Assembly: GCF_000004195.4 (NCBI RefSeq)
Contig: NC_030683.2
Span: 86,887,410-86,951,409 of the forward strand
Reading direction: 5' to 3'
Source: Xenopus tropicalis
Lineage: Eukaryota > Chordata > Amphibia > Anura > Pipidae
Length of the DNA stretch: 64,000 nt
Shown here: positions 11,424 through 23,142 of the stretch, piece after piece
Numbering within the stretch: position 1 is the first letter of the stretch
How the letters are laid out: every line of letters begins with the position of its first letter
Made by a program: the position numbers and the translations under genes
Notes under the pieces: generated by a model
Databases searched by the model: none
The model's input: only the letters and a program-made list of their open reading frames with translations
What the model was told of the DNA's origin: nothing

Positions 11424-14400
11424 GTTAATATATGACCTGCTTCATGGGTTATGGAGAGACAGGTTATAAATAGGCTAACTACAGCAAAACTGAAATGCCA
11501 AGAACTCCCACGGGCCCTGTATCACCTTTAGGATTGTAGACTACAATGTTGTATATTAAGATTACTTTGAGTCAGCTCCTAAGAGGACAACAAAGTACAT
11601 TAGGCTAAATAATACGCTGAAACAATCTATGAGGAACATTGAGGCTCATTAATGACTTGCTTAACATCCATGCACTTCACAACAAACATGAAAAACTGGA
11701 CCAAAAGGTGCATGTGCATTAATATCTTTAACAGTATAAAAATTGTATACTTTATTGTAATAACCCTACACATTATAGGATGCATACAGAACTCACTCCC
11801 CCCCTTAGGAATGTGGATCTGAGCCAATCAGCAGGAAGCTTACTCATAGTCTTACTAACTGAGCATGATCACTTGGTCTGGGTGTCTGTGCAGGAGTGAG
11901 GCATTATGGGAACTTTCTTTACACAGCTCAGTGTTTTTCTTCCTGTTTGGCTTCTGATTATCTGAACAGGTGAAATATGGGGAGACTTAAGGGCACTATT
12001 GAGACAACTGAAGGTATGCCTGCAGCTTCAGATGAACTCTTTACTAGCCTTTCCTTCTCTTTTAAGACCACAAAGGTGTCACAAAATAATACAATTATTA
12101 TACAGTTATGAAAAACTTCTTGGATGAATTTACTGTTTGTTCATAACTGTGTAATAATTATTGTAAAATTGAGCTGGTATTTTGCTTTCTCTAGAAGTGA
12201 AATAGAAAAGATATGAATGAATGAGTTTGTTGGGTCCTTTATTAACCTCAAATGCTATACTACTGTGCAGTTTACAAAAGCTGATGTATCATCCCCTTTA
12301 AAATCAAAATATTTTTGATGCCACTTTGGAATTCAGTGTTTAAAAGCTCTTGGCCTGTGGTCTAATTACAATTGTGGCTGTAAATAGTAAGGCTGTTTCT
12401 ATAAGGAAGATACAATAACTGGAGAGACCTGCCTGAAGACTAATTTAATTCCTTGGATAATCCTAAAGTAGCAGTAGCAGTGTGAATTTTAGAATGAAAA
12501 GGTATTTTGACCATAAATGTCCTTATGATGAGACCTACAGTGGTCAAAATGCCCATTGACACCAACAGTTACATCCTGTTCTTCTAGAAATGAAAATATG
12601 TTCACTAATACTCACCTATGGTCATTGAGTGAGTGTCTTTTAAGAACGTGAACATTAGAGATTGTTTATGGTACTTGTTAGAGGTGTGGCATAAACAGTG
12701 TTTCCTATTCAGACGAATGGAGTGGTTGCCTGTTCTGATACTTGTCCATAAACCTTCCACCCCACTTTCCTCATGTTTTATACATAACTGTGTGACTAAT
12801 CATTCAACAACCAGCAGTTAATTAGATGAAAGAAAACAACCATCTTATTACTTACATTGCTGCCATGAGATAAAGAATTCTGCTGAGCACTTTAGCAAAG
12901 TGGAAGAGATATGAATAATAAACAAAGCAGATCAATCAAACATAAAATGGTGAAAAGACAGAATTTCATATAACAGTTATAAAACAGAAAATTACACTAT
13001 ACAATTTCAAATTAAATCACAGGTAGTTATTATTAAATAATGACAGTGTCATTCTACAAAAGTGCTACTTTCTTTAATTTCAGAATATTGCTTAGCGGTG
13101 GCAAGGAAATAGGCACTAAAATATTGGCAGGTTTTCTTAGATGCATACAAATGAATGTTAAGTACCTCATTACACATTCAGTGCTACATTTATTATCAGT
13201 GTAGATAAATTATTCTATAATGAACAAATATTGACTAGGAATATTTATCAGTTCCCTATCAGCAAAAGAATTTCTTTTTTTACTTACTAGTTTTGAAAGT
13301 TGCACGATCTGTGCGTTTGTATTGTATTTTGCATACATTATTTGTCTTCTGAGTACTGCTATTAACAATTTTGGCAGCTTCCTAATAGTAGTACTGACAA
13401 TACTAATTCAAATCAAAATTATTTTGATCTTGGTCTTCCGCAAATTATATTTTTAGGAGCTCAATAAACAATGAATTTTTATTTTCTTTTAAATGTCTTA
13501 CCTAAATATATTGGTGCAGTATAAAACTTTGTGAAATATAACATTTCATTGTGGCATCTAATAATATGATCTTTTCTAGACTTTATTAGCTGCACCAGTA
13601 GGAGTCCTCACAATCAGTAAAGACATTGAGCCTCAAACTATAAAATATAAAATAAAATACCTGGTTACCATACCAAAAATACTATAAAGTTTTTTAATCC
13701 ATTAAGAAAAATGTTACTGAAAGTTCCTTATTTTCAATTAATAGCAGTTATGTTATTTTAGCCTCTTGACCATTGACCAAATTGTCCATTAACTACAAAA
13801 TAATTAGTTAATCAAGTCATACACTAAAGTTGTTATATTAAATAAGTTATTCATAGTTCAGACAGTATCACTTTAGACAAATCAGTAATGGTAGGTAACA
13901 CACTTTTCTACAGCACATTATGTCAGACAACAGCTACAAAATAAAACATTAGCATAGAAATAGGAGATTGATAACAAAAAATGGTATTTTTAAAGGCAAA
14001 GGAAAGTCATTTTGGCATTTTACTGCCAATAGATTAGCCAAATTAGTGCCACCTAGAATACTATATTTATTTTGCAGAAAGCTTTATCATACCTGAGTAA
14101 ACAGCCCTAGAAACTCCCTCCGTTTGTTTAAGGTAACACCTGACATTTTAGCTTGGTCTTTGTTGCCTCCTGCTGTGGCTCTAGCCATTGGTAGCATAGA
14201 TCAAACATTCTGATGGAAGGGGGAGTGAATTCTTATGAATTCCTTTGGGAGGGGGAAGCAGGAGAAGGGAAAGTGGAGAGAGCTTCGCAGACTCTGGCCC
14301 CAAGAATAAAGGATTTTCTGAGAGAGGAAGTCAGATACCAAAGTACATATATACACAAAAGAAGACAAGAAATGTTGTGTTTCTTTTGATAGAGGCTTCA

Positions 14401-14494
14401 GTGCAGCTTTTTTGTGAGTCTTATGGCTGTATTTACATAGACTTTCTGATAAAGCTTACTTAGTTTTTACCTTTCCTTCTCCTTTAATACTTGT
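11424..14494. other. Non-coding AT-rich sequence
   Basis: No named repeat was found except a small hairpin at 12090-12165. If the exon at 11298-11423 is genuine, this is probably intron. Confidence 0.4.
12090..12165. repeat. Short AT-rich inverted repeat
   Basis: The left arm at 12090-12112 (tacaattattatacagttat, then gaa) pairs with the right arm at 12140-12165 (ttcataactg, then tgtaataattattgta). The spacer is about 27 nt. No element termini are recognised. Confidence 0.6.
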
Positions 14495-14625
14495 AGGGAA
14501 ACTGGAAAAAGTTCAGAGAAGAACAACCAGGTTGATAAATGGAATGACGTTCTGACTAACATAGGGTCATCATGAACACATATAACATAAGCTGCATCTT
14601 TTCAAAAAGGAAAAGTAAGAAGATA
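14495..14625 (+). pseudogene. Small CR1-type LINE fragment
   Basis: The translation GKLEKVQRRTTRLINGM and a following LHLFKKEK match the ERVQRRATKLVKGM and LGLFTLEKRRLRGD blocks of the CR1 copy at 23143-24131. It is too short and degenerate to say more. Confidence 0.55.
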
Positions 14626-15658
14626 TTTGTTTTGACTTTCTGTATATGTAAATAATCCCTTTAAGGAAACTTTCTTTTAAGAAAAGCATATTTCCATTTG
14701 TTTATTAATATAAAAGCCCTTCTGCCCTTTATTAAGTAAATTAACAACAGATGTTTTCTTGCCCATCTCATTGTTTTTAAATAACATACATTGATTAAAG
14801 TGTCTGCCATCAGTCATTTGAGTGAAGCAGAACACCTATAATGTGTTCTCAGTGACATTTTCACTTGGCCTCTTAGAGGCAGGAAGAGAATGAGAAGACA
14901 TTCACAGCTGAAGCTTTCCTGAAACTGAACTTAGATTACATTTTTACACTCAGTAGCAGAAAAATATAGACTTGCACTGGCAGTCTACTTAAGGAGCATT
15001 AATGACTTCATTATTGAATTATTCTGGTGTGACAAATACATCTGTTTCTGTCTATTTCCACATCTTAATTAGCGATGTGTGCCAGTTTTATTAATTACCT
15101 TCATTGGGTCCATACAACATTCTAATAAACAATGCAAAACACAAGTGGTTTTTGTTTAGGGCCGTCCTGCATTTAGATATTACTATATGCAAGGTTGTTT
15201 TAATAAGCAGACAGGCAGAGATTTTTTTTACTTATTTTATTTTCCAAAATACTTCTGATATACTTTTGTATTTTAAAAGTTTAATCAAAAACCTGGTTTC
15301 CCACCTGGATTATATCTGCTATACTTGGAGCAGTTGTTTAATTCAGGGTAGATCCTACAAAGACCTTATGACCTAAATCACAAATGTATCTATCTTTATA
15401 AAAGAACAATATACATGCAACTTCTGAGGGCCCTTCCTGCTGTATCTAGTTGCTTAATTCCAAGATAAGTCCACTGAAAATCTCTTCTTACATGGTAAGA
15501 CCTTCAAGCTCATAAATTGTTTTCTTCTAGAAAAAGTTTCCAGGTGTACTTATTATTCCCAGATTCCTTGGATAAGTATGTTTTTTTGTGGTAAATTTGA
15601 AGTTGAAGTATAAGTATACCATACATGTAAAGATGCTTGTTTTTTTATTATTTTCAAC
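14626..15658. other. Intergenic, no feature seen
   Basis: AT-rich sequence up to the boundary of the next DNA element. Confidence 0.4.
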
Positions 15659-15734
15659 TTACCGTATATACTCGAGTATAAGCCGAGTTTTTGAGCACAA
15701 AAAGTAACCCTCGGCTTATACTCGAGTACACCTC

Positions 15735-16009
15735 CTCCAACCTACCTCCTTCCACTTGTGCCGACTCCTCGATCTGGCGATGTAGCTCGCTCGCACCCCC
15801 CCCCTGCCCGGACGAGGGTTCCTATGCGCTCGTTCGCGCGTGCTCCTATGCACCCCAGTACAGAAGCGCACAATAACACATGGGTAGAACAGCGTGACAG
15901 CAGGCGGGTTACACAGACGTGTGACTTGGCCTCGCTGTGGATGCCGCTCATAGACACACAAACCCGGCGCAGATAGTGACAGGGAATCAGTGTGCGGACA
16001 ACAGTAAAG
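15735..16009 (+). promoter_or_regulatory. Captured CpG-rich 5' region of vac14
   Basis: This short segment is unusually rich in CG dinucleotides compared with the AT-rich surroundings and ends directly at the vac14 start codon. It probably represents the promoter and 5' UTR of the parent gene. Whether it drives transcription here is unknown. Confidence 0.45.
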
Positions 16010-16113
16010 ATGAACGCGGCACGGGACCTGTCTCCCCTCACCCCCAACATCTTGTGTGCCCTTAATGACAAAATGTATGAGAAGCGCAAGGTGGCGGCCC
16101 TGGAGATAGAAAA
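16010..16113 (+). pseudogene. vac14: vac14 first coding exon, captured in a transposon
   Basis: ATG at 16010 opens a frame reading [20 protein letters not shown], then [15 protein letters not shown]. As I remember human VAC14 this matches its first 35 residues at about 27 positions with the same length. The frame is followed by a strong donor, GTGAGT, at 16114-16119. That splits codon 35 after its second base, as expected if exon 2 supplies the last base of the lysine codon. VAC14 is the HEAT-repeat scaffold that assembles PIKfyve and FIG4 for phosphatidylinositol 3,5-bisphosphate turnover on endolysosomes. No other vac14 exon is seen in the window, so the fragment alone cannot make the protein. 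The donor is intact, so a fusion transcript with a downstream acceptor is conceivable. Confidence 0.75.
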
Positions 16114-16660
16114 GTGAGTAGGGAGGTAGCCAAGCAGTGTGATACAGCAACAGGGTTTGCCCAGTTGGAGTTGGACTACAGCTCCCAGAAGCCCCCGATA
16201 GTGGGGATTGCAGTTAAACAGGTGGAGGGCTGCAGAGTAGGCATTACCTGACAATAACGTTTTATAGGGTTGGTAAGGCAACAGTTGTGATGCTCAGGCC
16301 TGATCTATGGAACAAGGGAGAGAGAATGCCCTGGATTTAACTTCTTTGTGCTTCACTGAGTGTCTCTTTAGGGGGGCAGTGTTCAACTGTGTTTGATATG
16401 GGGGCGCTCAATAAGACTGCTATATGCTGCAGTTGGGGTAGCACCCCAGAATGGACCGCCGTCCAAGGGTGGGAGGGCGTGTTACATCTTCGGCGCTACT
16501 GAAAACTTCTGACTTAGCTAAAAAGTTAAATGGGAGCAAAAAGCTATTGTAGTACTATGGTGGGGCTTGTACACTGGGGTCCAAGTACTTGATAATTAGT
16601 ATGGCAGCTTCTTTAGCGTTCCCAAACTTGCTTATGTCTGCTGCTGTAGCATTTTTCTTT
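16114..16660 (+). other. Captured vac14 intron 1 segment
   Basis: Begins with the donor GTGAGTAGGG. It contains ACTACAGCTCCCAGAAG at 16175, a match to the ZNF143/Staf-type promoter motif that is also common in repeats. By about 16660 it grades into the transposon's right arm; the exact junction is not visible. Confidence 0.4.
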
Positions 16661-17006
16661 CCCTAAAGTTATCTATTTATTTATCTCTTATTTATTTGAT
16701 TATTGAAACTTAGCAGTAGCGGTTGCATTTCCCACCCTCGGCTTATACTCGAGTCAATAAGTTTTTCCAGTTTTCTTAGGTAAAATTAGGTACCTCGGCT
16801 TATATTCGGATCGGCTTATACTCGAGTATATACGGTAAAAATTTCAAATATGGTTATGTGAATAGTCTCTTCAGCATTCAAGCAAAATTAATGAAAAAAT
16901 TTAATTTACTACTTTTCCCGTAATATGTCATGGCTTATGTAATTAACTCATTCAAGATTTGAAATAAATATGCAAAAAAATCACTGTAAAAATTTTGATC
17001 ACTAGT

Positions 17007-17371
17007 AAAGGGGCATTTGCTAAGCTGCAAATTCTTCAGGTTGGGATTTTTGGAAAAGTCACGGAAAAAAAGTTGTGACTTTATTATGCATCAATGGCAG
17101 GTGTCACTTTTACAACTGGAAGATCTTCATTGTTTTAGAGATTTTTGGGTTTTTTTACACTGACTTTTGTGGGACAATACAAAAAAGTTGTGCTTATTGC
17201 ACGACAAGTGAAAAAAATGCACTTTCCCCAACCTTTCTGCAACTTTTCCATGACTTTTTTTGCTCACGCTTATTTAGTTCATTTGATAAATGAGTGCTAT
17301 ACGTGGAATTTTTGCATGCTTTATTAAAAATAAAAACGAGAAAATTTCGACTTTCAGTAAATCTGCCCCCT
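17007..17371. mobile_element. MITE, GGGGCATTTGCTAA ends
   Basis: Left end AAAGGGGCATTTGCTAA and right end GTAAATCTGCCCC are inverted. The interior contains AAAAAGTTGTG and GACTTTTTT blocks and resembles 34881-35287, 38975-39388 and 41486-41867. Non-coding. Confidence 0.6.
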
Positions 17372-18771
17372 CACAATTTTTTACCATGATTTAATTGTTG
17401 TTTTTGATATATATTAGTGGCAGTTTAGGGTAGCAGTTCGAACGGTGAAACCAATGTAGCTCTTCATGACTAAAACTTTGTATACTGAAACTGTTATGAT
17501 GTCTTCATTATTGATTATTTCTTGTCTATTTGCCTGTTGCATATCTGATTTAATTTCCCTTACACCTCCTGGTGCCCTTCCTGTCTGCTTTCCTCAGAAT
17601 AATATTACATTTCTAAAAAATATGGTCAAAGAACAAAATGTGATGTAGTCTAGTACAGTGCTTGCTATCTAGCCAGTAACTACTGTAAGTGCTAACCTGT
17701 TTGTTAGATACAATTATATAAGCTCTACACAGCTCTATAGACAAAATCACAATAGAATTTAAAAGTGCAAAGATAGATATTGTGTGCAAAGACAGATATG
17801 GTACTCAAGAGACTGTTGTAGAAAGTTCTATTCGATGTTGAACTCCTTAAATCTGAAGCTGTGTATTTATTGCCAACATTTTCTATAAACTTGTAATGAG
17901 TGATTCACTCATTAATTGATTTAGCTTAGTTCATTTCCATTTCTTTCAAGATTAAAGGCAATACATTCATAAAACTGTATTTGCCCAAAGGGATTTTCTA
18001 TTAATAGATAAAGAATGCCTTTTTAGGCAGAGCATTGGATAGAACAGGTGAAATATTTTATTAATATAGTATTAGTTCTTCTGAACTGATGGTATTCTTA
18101 GATTCCCGACCTTAAGTTTATACTAAAGGTCAGGGAAATAACTGCTTGGCTTTGTAAAATTAAAGATAAAGTAAAACAACACAGAAAACCACATTCAAGG
18201 GAATGTGTGTTGAAGTTTAAGATGGTGGATAGTGAGAAAGGCAAAATAAGGGTAAAGTAAAGCAGATAAAAGCTGATTTTAGCTACGGCCCAGCTTATCC
18301 TTGCAACCAGGCAGGTGAGAGAGAATATGCAAAATGTCTCAGTATATCATTGTATAATATCCATAGCTTATGGTGAACTACTAACCTTAATGGTAGGTAA
18401 TAGCAGAACTAGTCACAAGAAATGATATATAAATGATATGTACTATTTGTTTAATTTTTCAGGTTTGTAGCTGTTTATAGCTTCTTAACATCTGAAGTAC
18501 TTCCAGAGGCTTATAGAACTATTTTTCTTTGTGTAATGTTTGTAGAGCATAAGGCTTAGAAACACTGAAGGCTCCACATTTATAGTATAAATGAATCAGC
18601 TTTCAAGGTTTTGATTCCTCTTACAATTTTTAATATGTTCATTCAATCTTGAAGAAGTTTTGCAGTGTATTACAACTGATCGCTTTGAAGTTTTTTCTTT
18701 ATTATTGCAGACACAGCAGTGGGTGATCTGAATATTTTAAAATACTCATTCTGTATATACTGTATATATAT
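17372..18771. other. Intergenic, no feature seen
   Basis: AT-rich; no recognised repeat. Confidence 0.4.
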
Positions 18772-19157
18772 CAGTAAATATTTCTCTTTTACATCCTTTC
18801 CCATGATCCACCATTTAGTGATGTGCTGTGTGCTCCCTCAGAGATCACATGACCAGAAATAATGCAGCTCTAACTGCAACAGGAAAAGTACAAGGCAGAA
18901 ATCTGTCCACTAATTGTGACCTAGCATGTATGTGTGCCTTGGCTTGTTTGTGCGCACTGTGAATCCTATGATCCCAGTAGGCGGCCCTTATAATGGCAAT
19001 ATTTTATTTAGGATTACCCAATAGCACATACTACTAAAAAATAATATTTTAACATGAAAATGGTTTATTTAGATAAGGCACGATTTTACATATGAGCTGG
19101 TTTATGCAATATATTTTTAAAGAGACCTACATTGCTTAGGGGTATAGTTTTCCTTTA
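18772..19157. mobile_element. T2-like MITE, copy 2, left end missing
   Basis: Same order of blocks as 9350-9756, from CAGTAAATATTTCTCTTTTA to GGGGTATAGTTTTCCTTTAG. The left terminal repeat is absent, so the copy is truncated. Confidence 0.65.
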
Positions 19158-20196
19158 GGAGCTTCATAGATGTTGTTTGTATTACATCAACATAATAATT
19201 TTGTAATATTTTCAATTTAAAATAAAACTGCCCACTTAATGGAAAAAGTCAAACACTCCTTCTTTGTTTCTGCTAGCTGGTAAGAGTACTACATCATTGT
19301 GGTATGTAATACAAATACAAATGCCATCAGGATTTAGCTGTCAGCTAGACCAATGGTTTCAGAATTTTCTTCACTATTACAAACATGCTTTCTGTGAGTA
19401 CAAATTTCTTAGATTATCTCTTCGGGGATTCTTTTTCTGCTTCTCGGGAGGAAAGTAGAGCTAAGGTCACCACAAATTAATCTTTTATTGTGAGCTCTGA
19501 CATTGTGACGTAGATCTGTTGTCTTGTATTATTTGTATTTTGTTTTGTGGACCTCTGTTCAGTGTGCAGAAGTTGTATGCGTGCTTCTTCTGTATACAGT
19601 AGCTTTGTTCATAACTACAGAAGCAGGGACAAATTATTGCAAGGTTCATTGTATTCTAACCCTATTAGAGGAAGGTGAAGCTTGCCTTTACTAGGCACCA
19701 GCATGCATTGTCGTTGCCTAGCAATGCACATGAACATGATAAGATGAGTACTCTGGGGACAGTTCATTCCCCTAAGAAAAGTAAAGTAGCAAATGATTTA
19801 TGTTGCAATAACACACACACTCACTCTGAACAGATTTTCCTATTTCTCTTTAGGTCTAATTATTTTTTCATACATATATATATTTAGCAAAAATGGAATC
19901 CATAAAGCCCATCAAACAGTATTAGTGATTACACTAAAGGCTGATCCTGAGGAGAACACTATTAAAACCATTTACTGTTCTGTTTAAAATTATCTAATGT
20001 GGTAACCAGCTACTAAAACTATTATGAGGTTTTCTATAGTGAACTGCTCAAACGATTTCATATAATAAGCACATAACCAAAGCCAACGGACTACCTAGTA
20101 TAGGAAAAATGCAAATCACAGGGCCTAGAAGAGGTAGGGTCTGATTGAGTAGATTAAGTCTGTAGAAACCTTTTTTTTTTATTTTTTATAAATATA
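19158..20196. other. Intergenic, no feature seen
   Basis: No recognised repeat or gene. Confidence 0.4.
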
Positions 20197-20486
20197 CAGG
20201 TATGGGATCCGTTATCTGAAAACCTGTTATCCAGAAAGTTACAAATTACTGATAGGCCATGTTCCATAAACTCCATTTTAATCATATAATTCAAATATTT
20301 AGAAATGATTTCTGTTTTCTCTGTAATAATATTAACAGTACCTTGTACTTGAAGATATAAATAATTACGTTGGCTTTTTTTAATGTTTAAATGGTTTTTC
20401 AGCAGACTTAAGGTGTGGAATTCCAAGTTACGAAAAGGCCCCTTACTTGGAAAACCCCAGATCCTGAGCATGGATAAAAGTACCTG
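20197..20486. mobile_element. CAGGTATGGGATCC-family element, near full length
   Basis: Left end CAGGTATGGGATCCGTTATC. The interior has CTCTGTAATAATATTAACAG, ACCTTGTACTTGA and GACTTAAGG blocks. The right end decays to AAAAGTACCTG. At about 290 bp it shows the usual size of this non-autonomous family. Confidence 0.7.
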
Positions 20487-20733
20487 TATAGCATTTGTTA
20501 TAAGTCAAGTCAAGTATTATTGATTTTACCACAGTGTTTATCAGTTATGCTTCTGTGTTTTGTTTATATTTTGGGTCACATTTGCAATTATATCTGTAAA
20601 GTAATATTACTATTCCACTCTGTGAGAAATTTACTTTTTTCTTGTTTACTTGTTTACACTGTTCAAAACAACAATATGCATATTATGCATATTTCATGCT
20701 TATACTGTAGCTCATGCTTCTTCTCTGTCTTAA

Positions 20734-21043
20734 GGTGGCCATACACGTGGCGATCCGACGATGTTTCGTACGACCATCGGTCGCACGAAACATCGTAAGA
20801 TCCGCCACACACCATTCAGGGCTGAATCGGCAGGTAAGGAGGTAGAAACAATAGGATTTCTACCTCCTTCTGCTGATTCAGCTCTGAAGGGAGAATTTTG
20901 GTCAGGCGCCTTCTATGGCGCCCGATCAAAATTTTCAAACTTGTCCGATCGGCGAGTCGTCCGATATCGGCAGCTTCCTGCGATATCGGTCGACTCGCCG
21001 ACATGCCATACACGCACCGATTATCGGTGCGTGTATGGCCACC
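20734..21043. mobile_element. MITE, GGTGGCCATACACG ends
   Basis: GGTGGCCATACACGTGGCGA at the left is inverted at the right as CACCGATTATCGGTGCGTGT followed by ATGGCCACC. It is flanked by TTAA on the left and TTTAG on the right. The interior is CG-rich with nested inverted repeats (CGATGTTTCGTACGACCATC near 20758; CGATATCGGTCGACTCGCCG near 20981). The ORFs on both strands are mirror artefacts. Confidence 0.75.
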
Positions 21044-21536
21044 TTTAGTTGTGCTAGCTCCTCTTCTTGAAAACATTTGATAGGAGCTGTGTTTACCAAA
21101 TAAAACATCTCAAATTACTTAAAAAAAAAAATGGTGACCTATTTCAGCTCTACTTAAATTCACCCCTTACATTCACTCTGTTTTCAGTTCATATTGTGCA
21201 TTTTATATTTGCCTCAAAAGAAATAACACTGCTGCATAAGTTTAAATGAACCAGGTAATTAAATATAATTGTAAAATAATGAAATCTCTACCCTATATTT
21301 ATGCCATAACAATGCAAGAGTACCATATAATCTAATTGCTTATATTTAACAAAAGTGCAAAACATGGTGCAATTAAACTGAGTTCTGTTTTGGAGCCCTT
21401 GCTCTCTGCTGATTGCCAGGTTATACCACTGTACGTATAACACCTATAACAAGGCAAACTCACAGAAATAAAAACATTGGTTAGTGATGTAAATTATATC
21501 TGGCAAGAAATCCACATAGTGCTATAAATTGGTTCT
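21044..21536. other. Intergenic, no feature seen
   Basis: AT-rich; it may include further degraded L2 sequence just before 21537. Confidence 0.35.
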
Positions 21537-21702
21537 TTTTGCCCCATCCAACACCCACATTGTTCCCGAGGTATTTATAACGGTTAACAATTCTACCATC
21601 ACCCCATCTCCCCAGGCCCGGTGCCTTGAAATAAGAAATATTTCCAAAATATGATCATTTATCACCCAAGATGCTGCCAAAATTCTTATTCACTCTCTTA
21701 TA
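21537..21702 (+). pseudogene. L2-type LINE, ORF2 fragment upstream of the Tc1 insertion
   Basis: The frame reads FAPSNTHIVPEVFITVNNST, then ITPSPQARCLEIRNISKI, one stop, then SFITQDAAKILIHSLI. These blocks match the region before LDYCNSLL in L2-like reverse transcriptases. The frame resumes exactly at 24319 once the Tc1 element and one TA are removed. Confidence 0.7.
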
Positions 21703-21920
21703 CAGTGGTGTGAAAAACTATTTGCCCCCTTCCTGATTTCTTATTCTTTTGCATGTTTTTCACACAAAATGTTTCTGATCATCAAACACATTTAACTATT
21801 AGTCAAAGATAACACAAGTAAACACAAAATGCAGTTTTTAAATGAGGGTTTTTATTATTTATGGAGAAAAAAAATCCAAACCTACATGGCCCTGTGTGAA
21901 AAAGTAATTGCCCCCTGAAC

Positions 21921-22935
21921 CTAATAACTGGTTGGGCCACCCTTAGCAGCAATAACTGCAATCAAGCGTTTGCGATAACTTGCAACGAGTCTTTTACAGC
22001 GCTCTGGAGGAATTTTGGCCCACTCATCTTTGCAGAATTGTTGTAATTCAGCTTTATTTGAGGGTTTTCTAGCATGAACCGCCTTTTTAAGGTCATGCCA
22101 CAACATCTCAATAGGATTCAGGTCAGGACTTTGACTAGGCCACTCCAAAGTCTTCATTTTGTTTTTCTTCAGCCATTCAGAGGTGGATTTGCTGGTGTGT
22201 TTTGGGTCATTGTCCTGCTGCAGCACCCAAGATCGCTTCAGCTTGAGTTGACGAACAGATGGCCGGACATTCTCCTTCAGGATTTTTTGGTAGACAGTAG
22301 AATTCATGGTTCCATCTATCACAGCAAGCCTTCCAGGTCCTGAAGCAGCAAAACAACCCCAGACCATCACACTACCACCACCATATTTTACTGTTGGTAT
22401 GATGTTCTTTTTCTGAAATGCTGTGTTACTTTTACGCCAGATGTAACGGGACACGCACCTTCCAAAAAGTTCAACTTTTGTCTCGTCGGTCCACAAGGTA
22501 TTTTCCCAAAAGTCTTGGCAATCATTGAGATGTTTTTTAGCAAAATTGAGACAAGCCATAATGTTCTTTTTGCTTAAAAGTGGTTTGCGCCTTGGAAATC
22601 TGCCATGCAGGCCGTTTTTGCCCAGTCTCTTTCTTATGGTGGAGTCGTGAACACTGACCTTAATTGAGGCAAGTGAGGCCTGCAGTTCTTTAGATGTTGT
22701 CCTGGGGTCTTTTGTGGCCCCTCGGATGAGTTGTCTCTGCGCTCTTGGGGTAATTTTGGTCGGCCGGCCACTCCTGGGAAGGTTCACCATGTTTTTGCCA
22801 TTTGTGGATAATGGCTCTCACTGTGGTTCGCTGGAGTCCCAAAGCTTTAGAAATGGCTTTATAACCTTTACCAGACTGATAGATCTCAATTACTTTTGTT
22901 CTCATTTGTTCCTGAATTTCTTTGGATCTTGGCAT
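21921..22935 (-). pseudogene. Tc1 transposase, one frameshift
   Basis: ATG at 22935 starts an N-terminal paired-like helix-turn-helix region (MPRSKEIQEQMRTKVIEIYQ, then GYKAISKALGLQRTTVRAII). Around 22790 the frame shifts to one beginning MVNLPRSGRPTKITPRAQ, which runs 289 residues to the stop. In that second frame the DD34E triad is complete: D102 in WTDETKVELFG, D193 in QQDNDPKHTSK and E228 in [22 protein letters not shown] is also present. Total length would be about 340 aa. The frameshift at the KHGE/VNLPRSG junction inactivates it. Confidence 0.88.
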
Positions 22936-23142
22936 GATGTGTAGCTTTTGAGGTGCTTTTGGGCTACTTCTCTGTGTCAGGTAGCTCCTATTTAAGTGAT
23001 TTCTTGATTGAAACAGGTGTGGCAGTAATCAGGCCTGGGGGTGACTACAGAAATTGATATTGAAATTGAAAATTGAAATTGATAAACCACAGTTAAGTTA
23101 TTTTTTAACAAGGGGGGCAATCACTTTTTCACACAGGGCCAT

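Larger units (their letters stand above)
15659..16837. mobile_element. TIR-bounded DNA element carrying a vac14 5' fragment
   Basis: Both ends are inverted copies of TTACCGTATATACTCGAGTA followed by TAAGCCGA, identical over 28 bp (left 15659-15686, right 16810-16837). Each terminal region holds extra direct and inverted copies of CTCGGCTTATACTCGAGT (near 15711, 16737 and 16811). The right arm continues with transposon-like AT-rich sequence to about 16660. The interior, about 15735-16650, differs sharply: GC- and CpG-rich and containing vac14 exon 1. No transposase is encoded, so the element is non-autonomous. No target duplication could be fixed because the ends are palindromic TTA/TAA. Confidence 0.7.

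Noticed and set aside
15716..16281. Overlapping minus-strand ORFs of 144 and 179 codons
   Set aside because: They run antisense to the vac14 exon in CpG-rich DNA where stops are scarce; no domain is recognised.
20761..21076. ORFs of 95, 86 and 60 codons containing VRYRQLPAIS or SASRPIS
   Set aside because: Mirror-image translations of the GGTGGCCATACACG MITE.
22074..22343. Plus-strand ORFs across the Tc1 transposase
   Set aside because: Antisense shadows of the conserved transposase coding region; the same applies at 47629-48344.
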